Positions 1 to 15,000 are shown, counted from the stretch's first letter. The stretch is 64,000 bases of DNA from Lutraria lutraria (GCA_964023205.1 OZ026844.1:8160416-8224415); one strand, 5' to 3'. Notes: a model not told the origin generated them from the sequence alone. A program made the numbers and translations.

Positions 1-780
1 ACAGATTTTAGAGCTATAAATTATAAGTAAAAACTTTCTGAATATAACAACTGATTCAACAATAACAACAACAACAAGTCTGGTAAGAATTTGGATTTGA
101 ACCAAAAAACAAATGTAAGCAATTTGTAGTGCTAATACCAGTAGCATTCACAGAGATAACAGTCACTGTACGAATCTACTGAAGATTAAATGGAATTCAC
201 ATGATAAAATGTCTGAAACTTAATCGAAAATATGATCAAAATCCTTTTAACCATTTAAGATTTAAAAAAAAAAAAACTAAGAAACATAGTTTTATATTTT
301 GTGGATTGAAGTTCACATTAATCAGCCATATTCTTTAAAGTGTTGTTTATAAGGCAAAAAACTTGCATTTTAAATGGATTGTTTTTATATAAGGACAGTA
401 GTTTTAGAACTTTGGAAAGTGGTTAAAAAGTTCAGGTTTTATATAAAATTATGGTGAATTAGGTAAGAGTATTATCCTGGAATGTTTTTGAGTTTCCTGA
501 ACTATTAAGGTCAGTCATAACTGATAAACCACATCCTGCAAGTAAGAGATAAACTATTGATCATCTAAAAGATTGAGCTAATCTGGAGTTATATCTAAAT
601 GAACTGACCACATGTCAGATTTAATTAACTAATCAGCATTTATATTACCTATCTATGTACATGAGGAAACCAGATACAGGTCAGTCAAGTTTCTTCCTAA
701 ACTCAAAGAAATATTTCTAAGCCATAATCAAAAGAAAAATAGTTAATACTAAGTTAATAACTAAGTAATTATAAATCATC

Positions 781-873
781 AATTTATCAAAGGGAAGTAA
801 TACAATTCTACCATTTATCTAAGGGAGGTAATCCAATTCTACAATTTATCAAAGGGAAGTCATTCAATTACTT
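781..873. repeat. Tandem repeat, about 35 bp x 2.6
   Basis: Unit like 'atttatcaaagggaagtaat' plus 'acaattctac', repeated with small changes. Confidence 0.75.
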
Positions 874-1483
874 TTGATGCTAAAAGTAATGATGAGTAGT
901 TCAATTTACCATCTAGTTAAGACTACCTAGGACTGGCTATTATAATGTTCCTTTCCTCTCACACAATACTCCTTGCTCACATATTGAGATAATCATACAA
1001 AATAAATATTTTTTTAAATAATTGGTTGCATAAATAAAATCATGCAGTGTGACACTCCATGCTTTCAAATAGGAAAATGAAATGGTTAAAAGAAGTATTT
1101 AGCAGGTTTATTTTGTCTTTAAAGCACTTAACTTGCAGACAGAATGTATTAAAGATTGACGTCCATTTACAACATCAAGGTAATTTGGTTTTACAAAACA
1201 CTTTCATGTCATGCATAATTTATGTATATCATTGGTAAAAAAATCCTTGTATGGGAAAATTCCAAAGCTGGGCTACAACATCAGCAGTTCTGTGTTTATC
1301 TTACATCCTTATGGGTAAGTTACAACACCAAGTTTTAAAGGGGCCACAATATCGACAGTTGAGCATAAACTGGGATATCACAGAATTTCGTTAATGAAAA
1401 TAAAAATCAGCAGCATTTGTTTCCTAATGACCTTGTCCCACCCAACATGAGAATTTTTAAATTTTAGTTAAACATCATTTTTC

Positions 1484-1704
1484 GGTCATATATGGCAGCC
1501 GATTCACCAAACCAGTTTTCTTGGACAGTATTCTAACCAGTACTAACCTACACTCCCACAAGGAATCGGCACTTCTCCACATGTGGAGGAAAATCGACGA
1601 TGTTGTCAAATTTTCATGGAAGGGTTTGACCTGCCAATAAGTGGTATCGAACCCAGATCTCAGGGTTACAAATCCAGTACACTAACCACTGGACCACGGC
1701 CTGA
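1484..1704 (-). mobile_element. SINE-A copy 1 (tRNA-derived)
   Basis: Read on the minus strand it begins with a tRNA-like head containing an A-box-like TGGTCCAGTGGTTAGTG and a B-box-like GGGTTCGATACC, followed by a body shared with the copies at 2071, 28093, 49822 and 63286 (conserved 'ccagttttcctggacagtat' and 'taaccagtact' on the plus strand). This copy lacks the TTTATTTATT tail on the plus strand. Confidence 0.7.
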
Positions 1705-2070
1705 ACATAAGAAACATCCCAAGATATGCTCAAGAAATCTTAATTATGAAGCTTACAGACAGAAATATATTTAGGGGTTCAGCATGGTTTAACGCAGAAC
1801 AATTAGGGAAACAGAAGGGACAGCTTTCACAGAAAGCATTTTTTATGATAAAAAGGGGTTTTAAGCCCCTGGTAGGGTGGGGGAAGTTTCACTTGGAACA
1901 AACAGTCTTACTGGTTGTTGCTCTTGTGGAAATCCAGACTGTAACACATATACATGACATGTTACCAACATTATGTATCATAGTAAAAAAATTGTCAAGT
2001 TTTGCACTTTTTCCAAACATATCATTATCATAATACTGTACAGTCCATGTAATAATACTAGATCAAGTTG

Positions 2071-2312
2071 TTTATTTATTTAATTGAGTTAAACAATGTT
2101 TTTTTTTTTCAAAAAATAATTCAGTCAAATAAGGCGGCCAGTTCACTGAACCAGTTTTCCTGGAGTGTATTCTAACCAGTACTGAACTACCCTTTCACTA
2201 GCAAGCAGCAACTTCTCCACATCACTGTCAAATTTTAATGGAAGGGTATGATCTGCCATGACTGGGAATCGAATCTGTATTGCTGGGTTACAAGATCATG
2301 TCCCATCATCAG
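2071..2312 (-). mobile_element. SINE-A copy 2 (decayed head)
   Basis: Same family as the element at 1484-1704, beginning on the plus strand with the TTTATTTATT tail. The tRNA-like part is degraded, with the A-box side missing after 'gggttacaagatcat'. Confidence 0.6.
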
Positions 2313-2650
2313 ATATCCTGGATACAACACCAGTACCTACTGGTAAACTAGATTACCAAACTCAGAAAAATATTTTCTTCAAAATCTTAAACTATCATCA
2401 TTCCCTTTTTTATTCCTATAATAACAAGTCCTAAAAAGATGTTAGTTTCAAAGAATACACATGAAAAACATAATGTTTTCTACTATTTTTTTCAATAAGA
2501 TATGAAATGATCTACAGTGAGTATATGCATGAATAGTTTTCACACTATATGATATCAAACATGGTGTATGATGAAACATGATTTCTATAATAATGAAGAG
2601 TACAATAAGAAACACACAAAAACATTCCATACTAACAACCTAAACATGTA

Positions 2651-2778
2651 CACAAGAAGATTCTGTAGGAAGAATTGTTCTTCTTACAAGAAGAATTATT
2701 AACCTTACATGAAGAACTATTCTTCTTACATGGAGATTTGTTCTTCCTACATGAAGAATTGTTCTTCTACATAAAGAT
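2651..2778. repeat. Tandem hairpin-forming repeat next to exon w36 donor
   Basis: Four to five imperfect units of 'catgaagaattgttcttctt'. Each unit is largely self-complementary (GAAGAA...TTCTTC). It ends about 25 nt from the exon w36 donor. Confidence 0.75.
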
Positions 2779-2803
2779 TAATGCTCTAGAGTGAGTATCT
2801 TAC

Positions 2804-3048
2804 CTGGATGACATAGTCTCCCTCTGGAACGCTCACGCCACCAAATTTGATGCTGATACAATAGTCACCAGGATTGTTGGGAGTGAATTGGATGTTGAAT
2901 GTTCCATCAGCGTTTTCGACGATGTCAATATCAATCTCAGCGCCTGTAGGGCTGCGGATACGACACGTAACCTTACCAGTACCGGCCTGTGAGGCATCAA
3001 CGGTAATAAGAGTTTCCTTGTCAACAGGAATTGTCTGTTGAAGTCCAT
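2804..3048 (-). CDS. FLN: Filamin exon w36: repeat 15, last coding exon seen
   Basis: Phase 1 to 0, acceptor TTTCTAG, donor CCAG|GTAAGA. Reads [60 protein letters not shown]. This matches vertebrate repeat 15 (ETVITVDTKAAGKGKVTCTV, VDVVENEDGTF), just before hinge 1. It ends [14 protein letters not shown] in place of the usual VPNSPF signature. The good donor shows that coding continues left of the window. Confidence 0.95.
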
Positions 3049-6000
3049 CTAGAAAAAAACGTATAAATTTATAGCGGACCAACAGATTTTCATGTTCTTA
3101 ATCTGAAGAATATTTCATACGTAAAAATGATTGTAAAATATTCTACTGACTATACTTTGGAAAATGTGAAGTAAATTGAATAAAAAATTAAATTAACAGT
3201 AGAGAAATAAGAAATTATTATATATATATAATTTTTTAATTGTTCAATGTACAGTCTGAAAATTTCACATGATAGGGTCATGAATGAGTTTAACAGCTTT
3301 ATAGCATTTAATACTTTAAATTCTGTATTTACTTCTAAGATATTTGAATGAACTTACCTGTGATTTTACACTTGGAGGCATCACCAGTTGGCACAGCTGT
3401 GGTTTTAAGTGGTGCACCGGCAACTGGCTGGCCATCATAAGTGACACTGATACAGTATGGCCCACAATCCTCGGGTGTGTACTGAACTGTGTATGTACCA
3501 TCTTTATTGTCTTGAATCATTGGACGTATGTAGGTACCATCAGGTCTCTATTTACATGTGAATAAAATTGTACAAATTGTAACAGTATTAAGCATTGAGT
3601 GCTATTAGAAATTAGAGTGCTTTTTGAAAGAGTTTGAAATGAAATCTTCCAGCAATTTGAACCTTAAATATTGAAGTAACCATATATTAATTATGATACT
3701 TAAATCATATACCTACCAAATACGTTTGATAGGACTAACTGTTGTTTTGTAGCTATCTGACCAAAACTCTTAACATTTCTTAATCTTTGTAAACACTGTT
3801 TATTTGTACTTCAAATAAGAAGTGGGGAATGATCTTTTTTATAAATTCATTTAAACAAAATTTAGGTGAGGGATTCTTTAATGAGTCTGCATGCTGTCAT
3901 ACAGCCAGTAAAATCAATATTTATACACAAATATCAATTACCTGGATAACGACATCAACATCTTTAGGTGGACTGGCATCACGTGTATCAATGACAAACT
4001 GTACTGGCAAACTGGCCAAAACTTCTGGTTTGACACCATCTCCACTGAGCTTAACTTTGTCAGCTAAGATACCAGGCTGTACTTGAAGATTGAATGGACT
4101 GAAAACAGAGGTAAATAAATCCAAATGCTACTCTTCATTATGGAAATAGAAATACATATGCTACTCTTCATTATGGAGATAAAAATACATATGCTACTCC
4201 TCATTATGTAGAAAAAATACATAATTATGCTACTCTTCATTATGGAGATAAAAATACATATCCTACTCTTCATTATGGAAACAAAAATACAAATGCAACA
4301 ATGTGTATCCTCTCCACACAATGAAGGATAAAAAAGTTAAAAAAAGTATCAGTGAAATCTTCAGTTTCTGAAGTTACTCTAGGTATACAGGAAACAAATG
4401 AAACATGCAACATTGTTTTCCATAAAGTAATAAATATCAAAAACAATAAGGATTTTACCTGTTGGGTACACTTTGGTTGGCAAATGTGACATCCACCTTG
4501 CAAGGTCCTTCTTCAACTGGGTAGTATGTACATTCATATTTACCCTCAGCCACAGGGATGATATCAGCTGGCTGCATTTCACGGCCTATCAATACATTTG
4601 AACATTAAAAAACAACATGAACACAAGAAAAATATGATGTTTATCAATTATGTTTAAGAAATGTACTTTTACTGGGCACAGATAATTATTTGAATTTCAT
4701 ACAAATGAAGTTTCCTATTCAAAAGAATCAGAAATAGAAATACTGGCACTAGAAGAATTCTTATTTAAATTCATGGATGCAAGATCCTAAAACTCAAAAA
4801 GAGTCTGGCAGAGCACCCATGGGAACGAAGCTCTTGAAAATTAACATTTTTGAAGACCACAACAGCACTATTTATTTATAGGTGCTAAGAGGCTGACAAT
4901 GACTCATAGGGCCTTGGAAAAACCAGAAATCTTGTAAAAACTGGAAAACTTGCACCCTTGTTAATTATACAGGAATAAACTAAACAAAAGAAACTTACCA
5001 GTGGTATCTTTGTAATGCACTTCAATCGGGGCCTCTCCAGCCTCTGTGGTGTCCACGGTGAATGTTGCTGGTTTACCGGCCTGGACGGTTTTGCTGTCGA
5101 GTCCGGGACCGTAGCATTTAACCTTCTCTGGGTTGACATCATCCTTAATTTTCACGTTGAACGGAGAGCCTGGACAACAATGTAAAAAATTAGTTAACTT
5201 ATTTCCATGTTTATGAGATACACAATATCTCTTACGTGTATTTCGAGACATTGTTATAAAGTCCAGTCATAAAAAAGAAAGTCTCACATCACTAAAACAT
5301 ACAATGTAGTTTTTTCATAACACAAGAAATAAAAATAGGAACACTTGCCCTTATGATCTGTTTTGATTTACAAATTTATCAAAATTGCTTCAGTTTTTTC
5401 ATGTGAATGTTTGAAATAATTCATGATCAACATTGAACAATAGTTAATTTGTATGACACATTCCAGTTAAGGCAAAAAACAAAGTCATGATTGACAATCA
5501 CTATAATCATTAATTCACATATCATTTACAACCATATCTATTGTGTATCAATATATTTCGCAAAGAATTGTATCATCTACAGTCTCTCCATGTAGATATT
5601 TAAGGTTTAGCAAAAAAAAGAATGTTACTGAATACAGTACAACCTCTCCAGAGCGGCCCTCTCTTGAACAATAACCTCCCTGCTACAACAGAATGATTTT
5701 TCCCCACTGCATAATTTAACTATTAATTTAACCTCTCAACAACAATATAATTTTGCTACTCCCAAAGGGTGTTGCATTGGAGAGGTTCCACTGTAGTGAA
5801 CAGCTAACATAGGTAATATTATACAAGGATGTACCAGGTATATATTGATGCATACAGTACGTGACATTAATGATTGTTAGAAAAATTGTATGAAGAATAG
5901 ATTTTGGATTTATCAAAAAATAAAAAAGCAGTTACTCTATCAGGTTCAAAATAAATAGTCCTCAAAATGAGTTGACTATTATCCGAGAAATTTAGAGAAA

Positions 6001-9000
6001 AAAAATAACCAACTTCTATTCATGTGACCTGTGTTTAAAAAAATGTCTCGAGTGGCATTTTATCAGCAAAGGGGAATCAATCTAACAGATTGATTTATGT
6101 AGTCAAGGAAGAGTTATCTCTTAAAATGGCAGCATATTTCAAAGAAGACTAAATTCTATATAAAAGAACTCTTTTTCACTGGGGTTTAACACTAAAGGTT
6201 ATGTGGTGACTTTCTGAGCTTTAACAGTGGTGGAAGAGTCAAGCCATACATCTTGGTAGAGCCTTCAACCCAGACATTCCATTAGCTAGCTGGACAGCTT
6301 CCTCACACACAAGGAATTTTGTCAAATCCTGGGTTGGATTCAAATTCGCAGCAGTGAAAAGCTAGTCACTGGGCAGAGACCATGCACCACCACTTTAAAC
6401 ACAGAGGACCCCTGGAGAATAATCTAAATGAACTGAAGTTAAATATTTACCTGGAATATGTTGATCAGCAAATTTGATGGTGACATCATAATCTCCTTTC
6501 TTCACTGGACAATATTCTACTTCACATGTACCATCTCTGTTGTCCTTACAGTTGATCTGGGTCTCAGCAGGGCCATCAATAGCCAAGGCCAAACCACCTT
6601 GTCCAGCTCCCTTAACATCAACAGTGAACACCTGTTTGGTGTCAGTTACTCCACCTTCGAGGCCTGGACCATAAGCCTTTACGCGGGTAGGATCACATCC
6701 GGGTGTAGCCTCTACCTTGATTGGACTCTGTGGGATTGGGATGTTCTCATAGGTAACATCAATAGTGTTAGGTCCTGGAAGTTACGAAAACATGCATCAA
6801 ACAAAGCTCCAATGAGAAATATAAGCAACGCTCAGATACAAAATTAAAACAGTTACTTTGTCTGAATTGAGATAGTTAGGATAAAGTCATTAAGATCAGA
6901 AGCAGGGATCTGTTTCATTGACATATCTCAGTTAAGATATCAGTTTTTTAACTTAATATTTCTGGCTAATGATATTCATTTGAGAATTTTATCTGAAGAT
7001 ACTCCCCCCCAATTAACACATTTTATTTGCAAATAGAAGTATTTAAATTTAAACAATGGCCCCATGACCTTGACCTTTGACCAACTGACATGAAAATACA
7101 CAGGTCCTGTAGAGGTTGTCATGAGGAACCAACCTATGAAGTTTGATGATTGTAGGTGAAAGCATTTAGATTTTATAGGCAGGGTTAGAGTTTGGTGCAA
7201 ACAGATACACAGGACAAAAACAATATACCCAATATCTTTCAATACAAGGGGCATAAAAACTGCCATCTTTGCTCAAATATGCTTAGAAATGACCCCTGAC
7301 GTGTAATTTTCATTTGAGTTTAACTCAGTAAAAGAAATTATCATTGAATTTTCAAATTTACAGATAATAATGCAAATCTAGAATACTATGTTCTGTAAAT
7401 CATACCTTGTTCGTATGGTGTGTAGAGGACGTCGTATGTACCATCTTCGTTGTTCTTAACTAGACTTTCGGTCCTGGTACCAGAGGGGCTGGTAACAATG
7501 GCACGTAACTTACCCTCACCTGAGGGTGTGACTGATTTAGCATCCACAGTAAAGCCAGTGGGTGATTCGAGGAAAACACCTATAATAAGAAATGTGTTGA
7601 TTTTATAAACTAAATAATTATGTCTGGATGATGATCTGTAGAACATTTCACAGATAAGATAATCTTGGTTTAACTGTAATAACAGCTAAAATAACAGATT
7701 TTACACGATATCATTAAATCAAAGGATTAAAAAAAATACTGAAATGAAAATTATGTCAGAATATTATAATAATTAAACAACAAAATTTGATAACATGGAG
7801 ATAAACAGCTGAGTATAGCATGCACAATAATCATTCCCTGAAAAAAATGAATTTTCATTTTATTCATAAAATTTATATATTAGCAGCATGCATGATAACT
7901 ATTGTAAATCAGTAGAAATTTTAACAAATTATTGTTAAATTCTATCAAACATCAATTAATAGATCTGGAAAGTAAAGGTCACACTTCACAAGACATCATG
8001 CTAACTTCATGCCTGAAATTCTCTGGAAAATGTCAGTGGTCAAAAAGTTAGAATATGTTCTGGAATCAAAGGTTCTATAACTATAAAATTTAATCAAGCA
8101 GGCAACAATTTCAGGGATGAGAAATTGATAAGTAGACTAATAACTAAGACTACTAGAGAAAACTACATGATCATTATAGCAAAGATGAAAAAGAATGTAC
8201 AAACAATAATAGTTAGAATGTATTAGAACTACAAATGATAGTAATGAAATATTATTTATTCATACACAATTCTATGGGTATGCCCAACATAACAGACAAA
8301 CAGTTGTCTCTGGACAAAATCTTTTCTACATGCAAGTAAGTTTGTTATCTTTATTTGAGGAAAAAAAACAAGAAAAAAAATTAAGAGCAGACGTTCATTC
8401 ATCATGCTTAATTTAGAATTCCATTTACCAGGTTCCAAACCAGGTCCATAAGCCTTGACCTTGCTGAGATCAATTTTACCGCTTGGAGCGACTTTGGCGG
8501 TGAATGGAGAGTTAGGTATGTGTTCCTCAGCATATGTAACGTTGATGTTGTAGTCTCCAGGGACTTCTGGGAAATATGTGACATCACATGTACCGTCCTG
8601 GTTGTCAGTGCATTCTATCTTGCTTTCAGCAGGACCTTCAACAGTGACACCAATGCCGCCTGGTTGAGTGACCTTTCTTGTATCAATGGTGAACTTGCAT
8701 GGTGTTTCAGCAACACCACCCTCCAAACCTGGTCCATAGGCCTTGACCTTTGAAGCGGGTGGACCTTGTGGTACAGCTTTGCATGGGAAGGGTGATTTTG
8801 GCACCTCTGTATCAGCATATTTCACAGCTACCAAATGTGGGCCTTCTTCTAATGGAGCAAACTGAGCTTGATAGCCAGTTGGTGTCTTCTGGATAGGAAG
8901 TTCTCTAACCTGTCCTTGTGGGTTAGAGGCGGTAACCTGGCAAGGTGCATCTACAACACCAGTCTCTGCAGTGTCGACAACAACTGGACGAATTTCTCCT

Positions 9001-12000
9001 ACTTCAATAGCTAAAATAATAAATAATTCTTTAGTTAACTCTTGGTCAATATCTTCAAAATATTTTAAACATTAAGATATCAAATGACCAATAACAATAT
9101 ATATCAATAAAATCAACAAAAAAATCAATCAAAAAATAATACCAGAAATGTTACTAAAATCTGCAATAAATGATACAAGTACACTATAATAACTAACGTT
9201 CATCTAATCCTGAGACCTTGACCTTGCTGAAATCTATGGCAGGCTCAGCCATAACATCAAATGGTGATTTTGGAACAGGTTGTCCATTGAAATCAACATT
9301 GACACGATGGGGTCCAACTTCCTGTGGTGCCAAGGTAGCAGTGTAGCCTTCTGGGATCTTACGTGTTGGCAATTCAACTGTTTGACCTTTTGGATTGGTG
9401 ACCTTGACCTTGCAGGGTGCATCTGGTTTTCCGGTGGTAGAGGTCATAACTGTGACTGGTCTAGGCTCACCAACCTTGATTGCTGTTAATTAATATGAAG
9501 TCATTTTAATGATATAATGATTCATATACAAGAGAGCGACAATACCTTAAGTTACTAAACTATCAATTGGAATAACTAGTATGAACTGAATCAATTAACA
9601 AATTACTTAACTCTTACTTTAAACACCATCTGATAAAACAGTAAAAACTGCACAATATACATGATTGCATGATGTAAACTTTAAGCACATATAAATGCAA
9701 AGTACAAGTGAACAAGAAATGATGAACTGTTCATTCTAAATTGATTAGTAAATTATATTAATTTTTGCCCATGACTGAGTTAAAACCACTTCAAACTGAC
9801 AACAAATTAGAACATAAAAGACTAAACATTAAAATCAATAATGAAACAGACAAATATAATCAATGGAAATTTACTTATTACATATTGACTTTATTAATCA
9901 CAAACAAGTATATTTGAAACATATAAAATGACACTTTCAATCTGAATGTATTATTTTCATTAACACAGCAAACATGATGTTTAGTCAATCCATGCCCATT
10001 CAATACTTTATACACAGCTGACTGAAAAGGAATATATAGTGTTCCCAAACAAACACCTAAGTGTACATTTATCCCCTACACACCCTAAAAATGTGCAGTG
10101 TTCCAGGATTGCTGTTGAATACAACAATATCATAAAGACATGGTCAGCATTTATTTAAAGAGTTTAGGCATGCAACTGATCACTTCACGAAGTTGTCTAT
10201 ACCATCAACATAGATGATTAAAGCAGAAAGCACAAACATTACACATTATGACAAAAAAGCCGGCATACATGGCCACAGCATTGAAGCAGTTAGAGCAGTG
10301 GATGAGAAAACAGATGAGAAAAATGACACACTCTCAACTAGGGATGGAAACAGATGATCTAAGACACATAATGAGCAGTCATAAGAAATATTAGAAGTGC
10401 AACATGAAACACAAAAGGTACAAGAAACACCTGAAGAGAATACAGTCTGCTGAAATCTTACAAAATGTAGATCATTTGCAGCAGATGTGGAAAAAGAAGC
10501 AGACACCACACACAAGTAAAGCCGATCCATCAATTATTGCAGCAAACAAAAGATAGAGACAAGATTATGAAAAGTCTGGGAGTGCTGACTTATTTTTAAA
10601 TAGAAACAGACGTTTGATAAAACTTATGGAAATAAAGATCTCATGCAAGATTTCTACCAAGACAATCTAATCGTGAAATGTATTTTTGCCGCATTCAAAC
10701 AGGATGTGAAGCAAGTAAGATGCAGACGTTGTATATCAGCCAGCAGGAGATGTCATTCACTCTGTGCAAGATTGATCATATGCTCACAATGAGTCAATCA
10801 TCTACTTACGAGTGTCCAATCCCATCACTTCAACAGCTCCGACGTCAACCTTTGGTTGAACATCAACCGAAAATGGAGACTTGGGCACTTCCTTTTGAGC
10901 AAAGTTAACATTGACCTTGTGGGGTCCTTCTTCCAATGGAGCAAACATAGTCTGGTATCCCTCGGGTGTTTTCTGAGTAGGGAGCTCAGCAGTTTGTCCC
11001 TTAGGATTGGTTGCAGTGACTCTGCATGGAGCGTCTGGTTTTCCAGTTTTCTGAGTGTTTATCTGTACAGGTCTATTTTCTCCCACTTCAATAGCTATAA
11101 GCAAATTGGGACAGTTGGAAAATGTTTCAGACTAAAACAATATACAAGTAGCTCCAACAACTCAAAGCAATGTTCCTTAATTACTACAAAAGGCAGATGT
11201 CTAATTTACACAGTAAGTTGACTAAAATATCATTTATTACCATTGACCTTACTTCAAATGCTGCTTCATCGTCAATAGATATACTTAGATCAATAAGAAA
11301 GAAAGAAATATCTAAAGGTACTAATATTTTTAAGAAAGGAACAGATAAGTACCAGTATTTATTTCGCTAAATGCTAGTAAAGAAACTAACTATCAATTAG
11401 TGAATGACATTGAAATAAACAAATGAAATACAATGTAGATATGTCTGAAAGCTTGAATAAAAAATCATAAAATACAATAATGTTGATGAATCATACATGC
11501 AAGACAAAAAGCATGACACTACTAGTATATCAGGGAACATAAAACACTTGGAAGAGGAACATAAAACAGAGCAGACAACAAAAGATGTACTAATAATGTC
11601 TTATGGTTCTAAACCTACAGTGCATCATATACAAATTTACTCTGAAAGCGAAAGGATTATGAGCCGAAGAAAATTATTTTCTTCAAATAAAAATTACTAA
11701 GTCCAGTGGGCAGAGCATCTTATGATGTCCAAATGTCAAGGCGAAAACAAAAATTAATCACAATTTTATCTGGCATTCCTATGTTTTTCTACAACTAAAG
11801 TGTTAAGCCGAGACATGCTGTTCTGTTGGGAAAATGCAGCCCACTATATTCTGATTCCATGCTGCACCAAACTTACGAGTCTCCAATCCAGTAACAGTAA
11901 CAGCACTAGTATCAGGTGCTGGCATTACATCAACGGAGAATGGAGAGTCTGGCACAGGTTGATTAGCAAAGTCTACTTTGACTAAATGTGGGCCCTGTTC

Positions 12001-15000
12001 CAATGGGGCAAAAAGAGTTTCGTAACCAGAAGGTGTGGGTTTTGTAGGTAATTCGGCTGTCTGACCCTTTGGATTAGTGACAGATACCCGGCATGGGGCA
12101 TCTGGTTTACCAGTAGATGATGTGTCAATTGTGACAGGTCTGGTTTCGCCCACTTCAATAGCTGGTGAATAAAATTGGGCAAATTGTACAAAACAACACA
12201 AAAAACATGATCAAACAACATTTACAGAATGACAAGAACTTGAGTTTAATTGTAACAAGAATGTTAAATCAACACACTACATGTATATAATATTGGTATA
12301 TACTATAAGTTATATTACAACATATAAAAACACAGCAACTATAGACATAAATTATTATAAGTTTACTATCCTTTACTTAATTTACTTCAAAATGGATACA
12401 TAATTATGATAAAATTCTATCCTACATCCTAGTCCTCAATAAACTATTAACTCTTTAAATACTTTAAAACTCATTTCATAGGTTAGAAACAATGCATACA
12501 GGAATTTAGTGTAACACTTTTGACACTGGACAAATAAGCCTGAAATTATTCTAGGACCAATGCTTACAAATGGACTACTTTTCCTTAGGCAATTCTAGTC
12601 AAAGCCGAGCAATATCTTAGCAATTTAAGATCACATGCCTTGTATTTTAAATTCTGGTGTTAAACAGCAACATATTTATATACTCAGACAGCATTCAGTG
12701 ATATATCAATCATGTCATTATTGAAAAAATAAATTAAGCAAAACTGATTTCGAGTCTTCACCTGAGTATGACTTTAAGAGTAAAACAGAATAATCTTATC
12801 AAGGCATTTTATCAAACATTCCTAAAGCTACTTGCTGTCTTTCTCTCACTGCATGCTTGCATATTGCCTTCTCACAATATTTCCCATTGATAAATTCACA
12901 TTCTCAGTACCCAGACATAAGTCATTTAAAAATGATCAAAATTGTTCAATACTTAAAAATGTGTGATTTTGTATTGACTTGGGGCAATACACATCAGTAC
13001 TTAAACGGTAAGTAAGTATTGCAGCACATTCATTGATTTTATACCACATCATACCCCACCCACAATGTGACTGTCGCCGACTGAGTGTTTCCTTTCAAGA
13101 AATTGACTTACTCCTCACAGTGCACATGCTAATATGGTTTCTCACAAGTTATATCTCTCACATCCAGATCTGCCATTTGCGATTTCTACTCATCCATTTG
13201 CATGCTATATAAACATATAACATTTTAAACATCTACCTAATTCTCCTATTAAAGCTAACTCATACACAGCAATAATAGTCTATGAAATGGAATTCTACAC
13301 TTTGATAAACAAGAACTAGACATATTTGGTCTTTTGGTCAATTGTACACAACAGATATGACAATTTCAAGCCACATTTATCAAGCCATGCCATCAACTTA
13401 CGCTTTTCAAGTCCCTTAACAGTTACAGCACCAACATTTGCTTTTGGTTCAACTTTTACTGGGTATGGTGATTTAGGGAGCTCTTGGTTTGCAAAAGCAA
13501 CATTGACCTTATGAGGACCTGGTTCAAGAGGAGCAAATGTTGTTGTGTAACCTTCAGGAGAAGGCTTGACTGGGAGTTCTGCTGTCTGTCCTTTGGGATT
13601 TGTAACGGACACAAAGCAGGGAGCATCAGGCTTAGCTGTAGACAGGGTATTGATGGTAACAGGACGTGGCTCTCCTACTTCAATAGCTGGGAAAAATTAA
13701 ATGTTTTGATGCTGATAAAATATTGCTAATTCTTTATAACCCTATCTAAATACACATAATGTACTATACACTAAAACATGTAACTATCCTTCTCAACGCC
13801 GGCATGAGAATGGCGTTCTGTGAGATACACACTTTCCTGAAAGTAAGTATTAGTGAGGACTGCACAAGAAAATACAAAATACAAGACAAATTGTGTAAAA
13901 TAAACTCAAAGGCACACATATATATGATTTCAGCAAACAGATACATGATGATACATATCACAATCATACAAACAAATATTGTCAACGCTTTGACTGAAAT
14001 AGACATGGACTTTTTACAACGAAGAGCAAAATAAAAGGCTTACTCAATGAGCCACAACTTTATCTTGTTGACAATACAAACCAAAAACACAACTTTGTAA
14101 GTAAATTTCTATAAATCTTTGGCACATTGATGGGGAGTTTTGACACAAGTTTACACATCCTTTTCAATCAACTATGGTCGATATGACAACAACTGACCTA
14201 AATACTGCAAAGAAAGACAGAAGACATTAAAGAAAGTAGAGTTTTATTAGCACATTTTCGATAGTAGTAAATTTAATTTACAAAGTACAACTAACAATGT
14301 ATACCATTCCCAGTCATTTTATTATTGACTTGGTTACCTAGGAAACCAGACATAGCCCCCGACCTTGTGCCCCATCTGCCTTGCCAAAGATCCAAGTTAA
14401 TAGAATTATTAACAAAACACAAAGAAGTTACGTTCAAAGCAAGTCAACTGATCGCTGACCAGTGCACAGTATAACAGAGATTATGTCTATAACCTTTCAA
14501 TCATGGGCTGTTTTTTTTTAAGATAAATTAGTAGTCATCAACTCGATCAGCATCTATATGCACGTATGACATTTTTCATGCTATTAAACCTACAATAATA
14601 TCGTACCACCAAAGCAAATGGTACGCTAAATAGCAAATGTGACGATGCAATTTTTTTTTCAGCCCAATATTCAAATAATGCACAAAACGATAGCAACTAC
14701 ACTCATAGCAAGACGCCTGCAAACTGATTTCGCCAACAACTTACGCTTTTCAAGCCCCTTTATTTGCACTTTAGTAATATCAACAGGTGATTCAACGCCA
14801 ACAAAATAAGGTGACTTGGGGACTTCTTTGCCATTATATTCAACTCTAACATAGTTCTGCCCACTTTCAATTGGTTTGTATGCACATTCATAACCATCAT
14901 TAGTTTTCTTGGTGGGAAGTTCTTTGTAAGGAGTGGTTGGACCTTTGGCTAAGACTTTACAGGGCAGGTCAGGCCTTCCAGTGGCAGATGTAATGACCGA

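Larger units (their letters stand above)
1..2803. other. Intron downstream of repeat 15, no coding exon seen
   Basis: This stretch is left of the last visible donor and should be intron. I found nothing resembling hinge 1 or repeat 16. It holds a 35-bp tandem repeat (781-873), two SINE-like copies (1484-1704, 2071-2312) and a hairpin-rich tandem repeat next to the donor (2651-2778). The rest is AT-rich with no recognisable content. Confidence 0.7.

Noticed and set aside
1583..1774. Small plus-strand open frame near the left end
   Set aside because: It lies across the SINE-A copy and has no coding signature.
2651..2778. CRISPR-like regular repeats
   Set aside because: Units are adjacent and imperfect with no unique spacers, and the host is plainly an animal genome; the same applies to the other tandem repeats here.
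3545..3547. Alternative acceptor two bases inside exon w35
   Set aside because: It would break the frame with exon w34 and the conserved repeat 14 sequence.
10246..10560. Purine-rich, gene-like stretch in the a17-a18 intron
   Set aside because: Only short open frames on either strand, interrupted by stops, with no match to any family I know; more likely old repeat debris.
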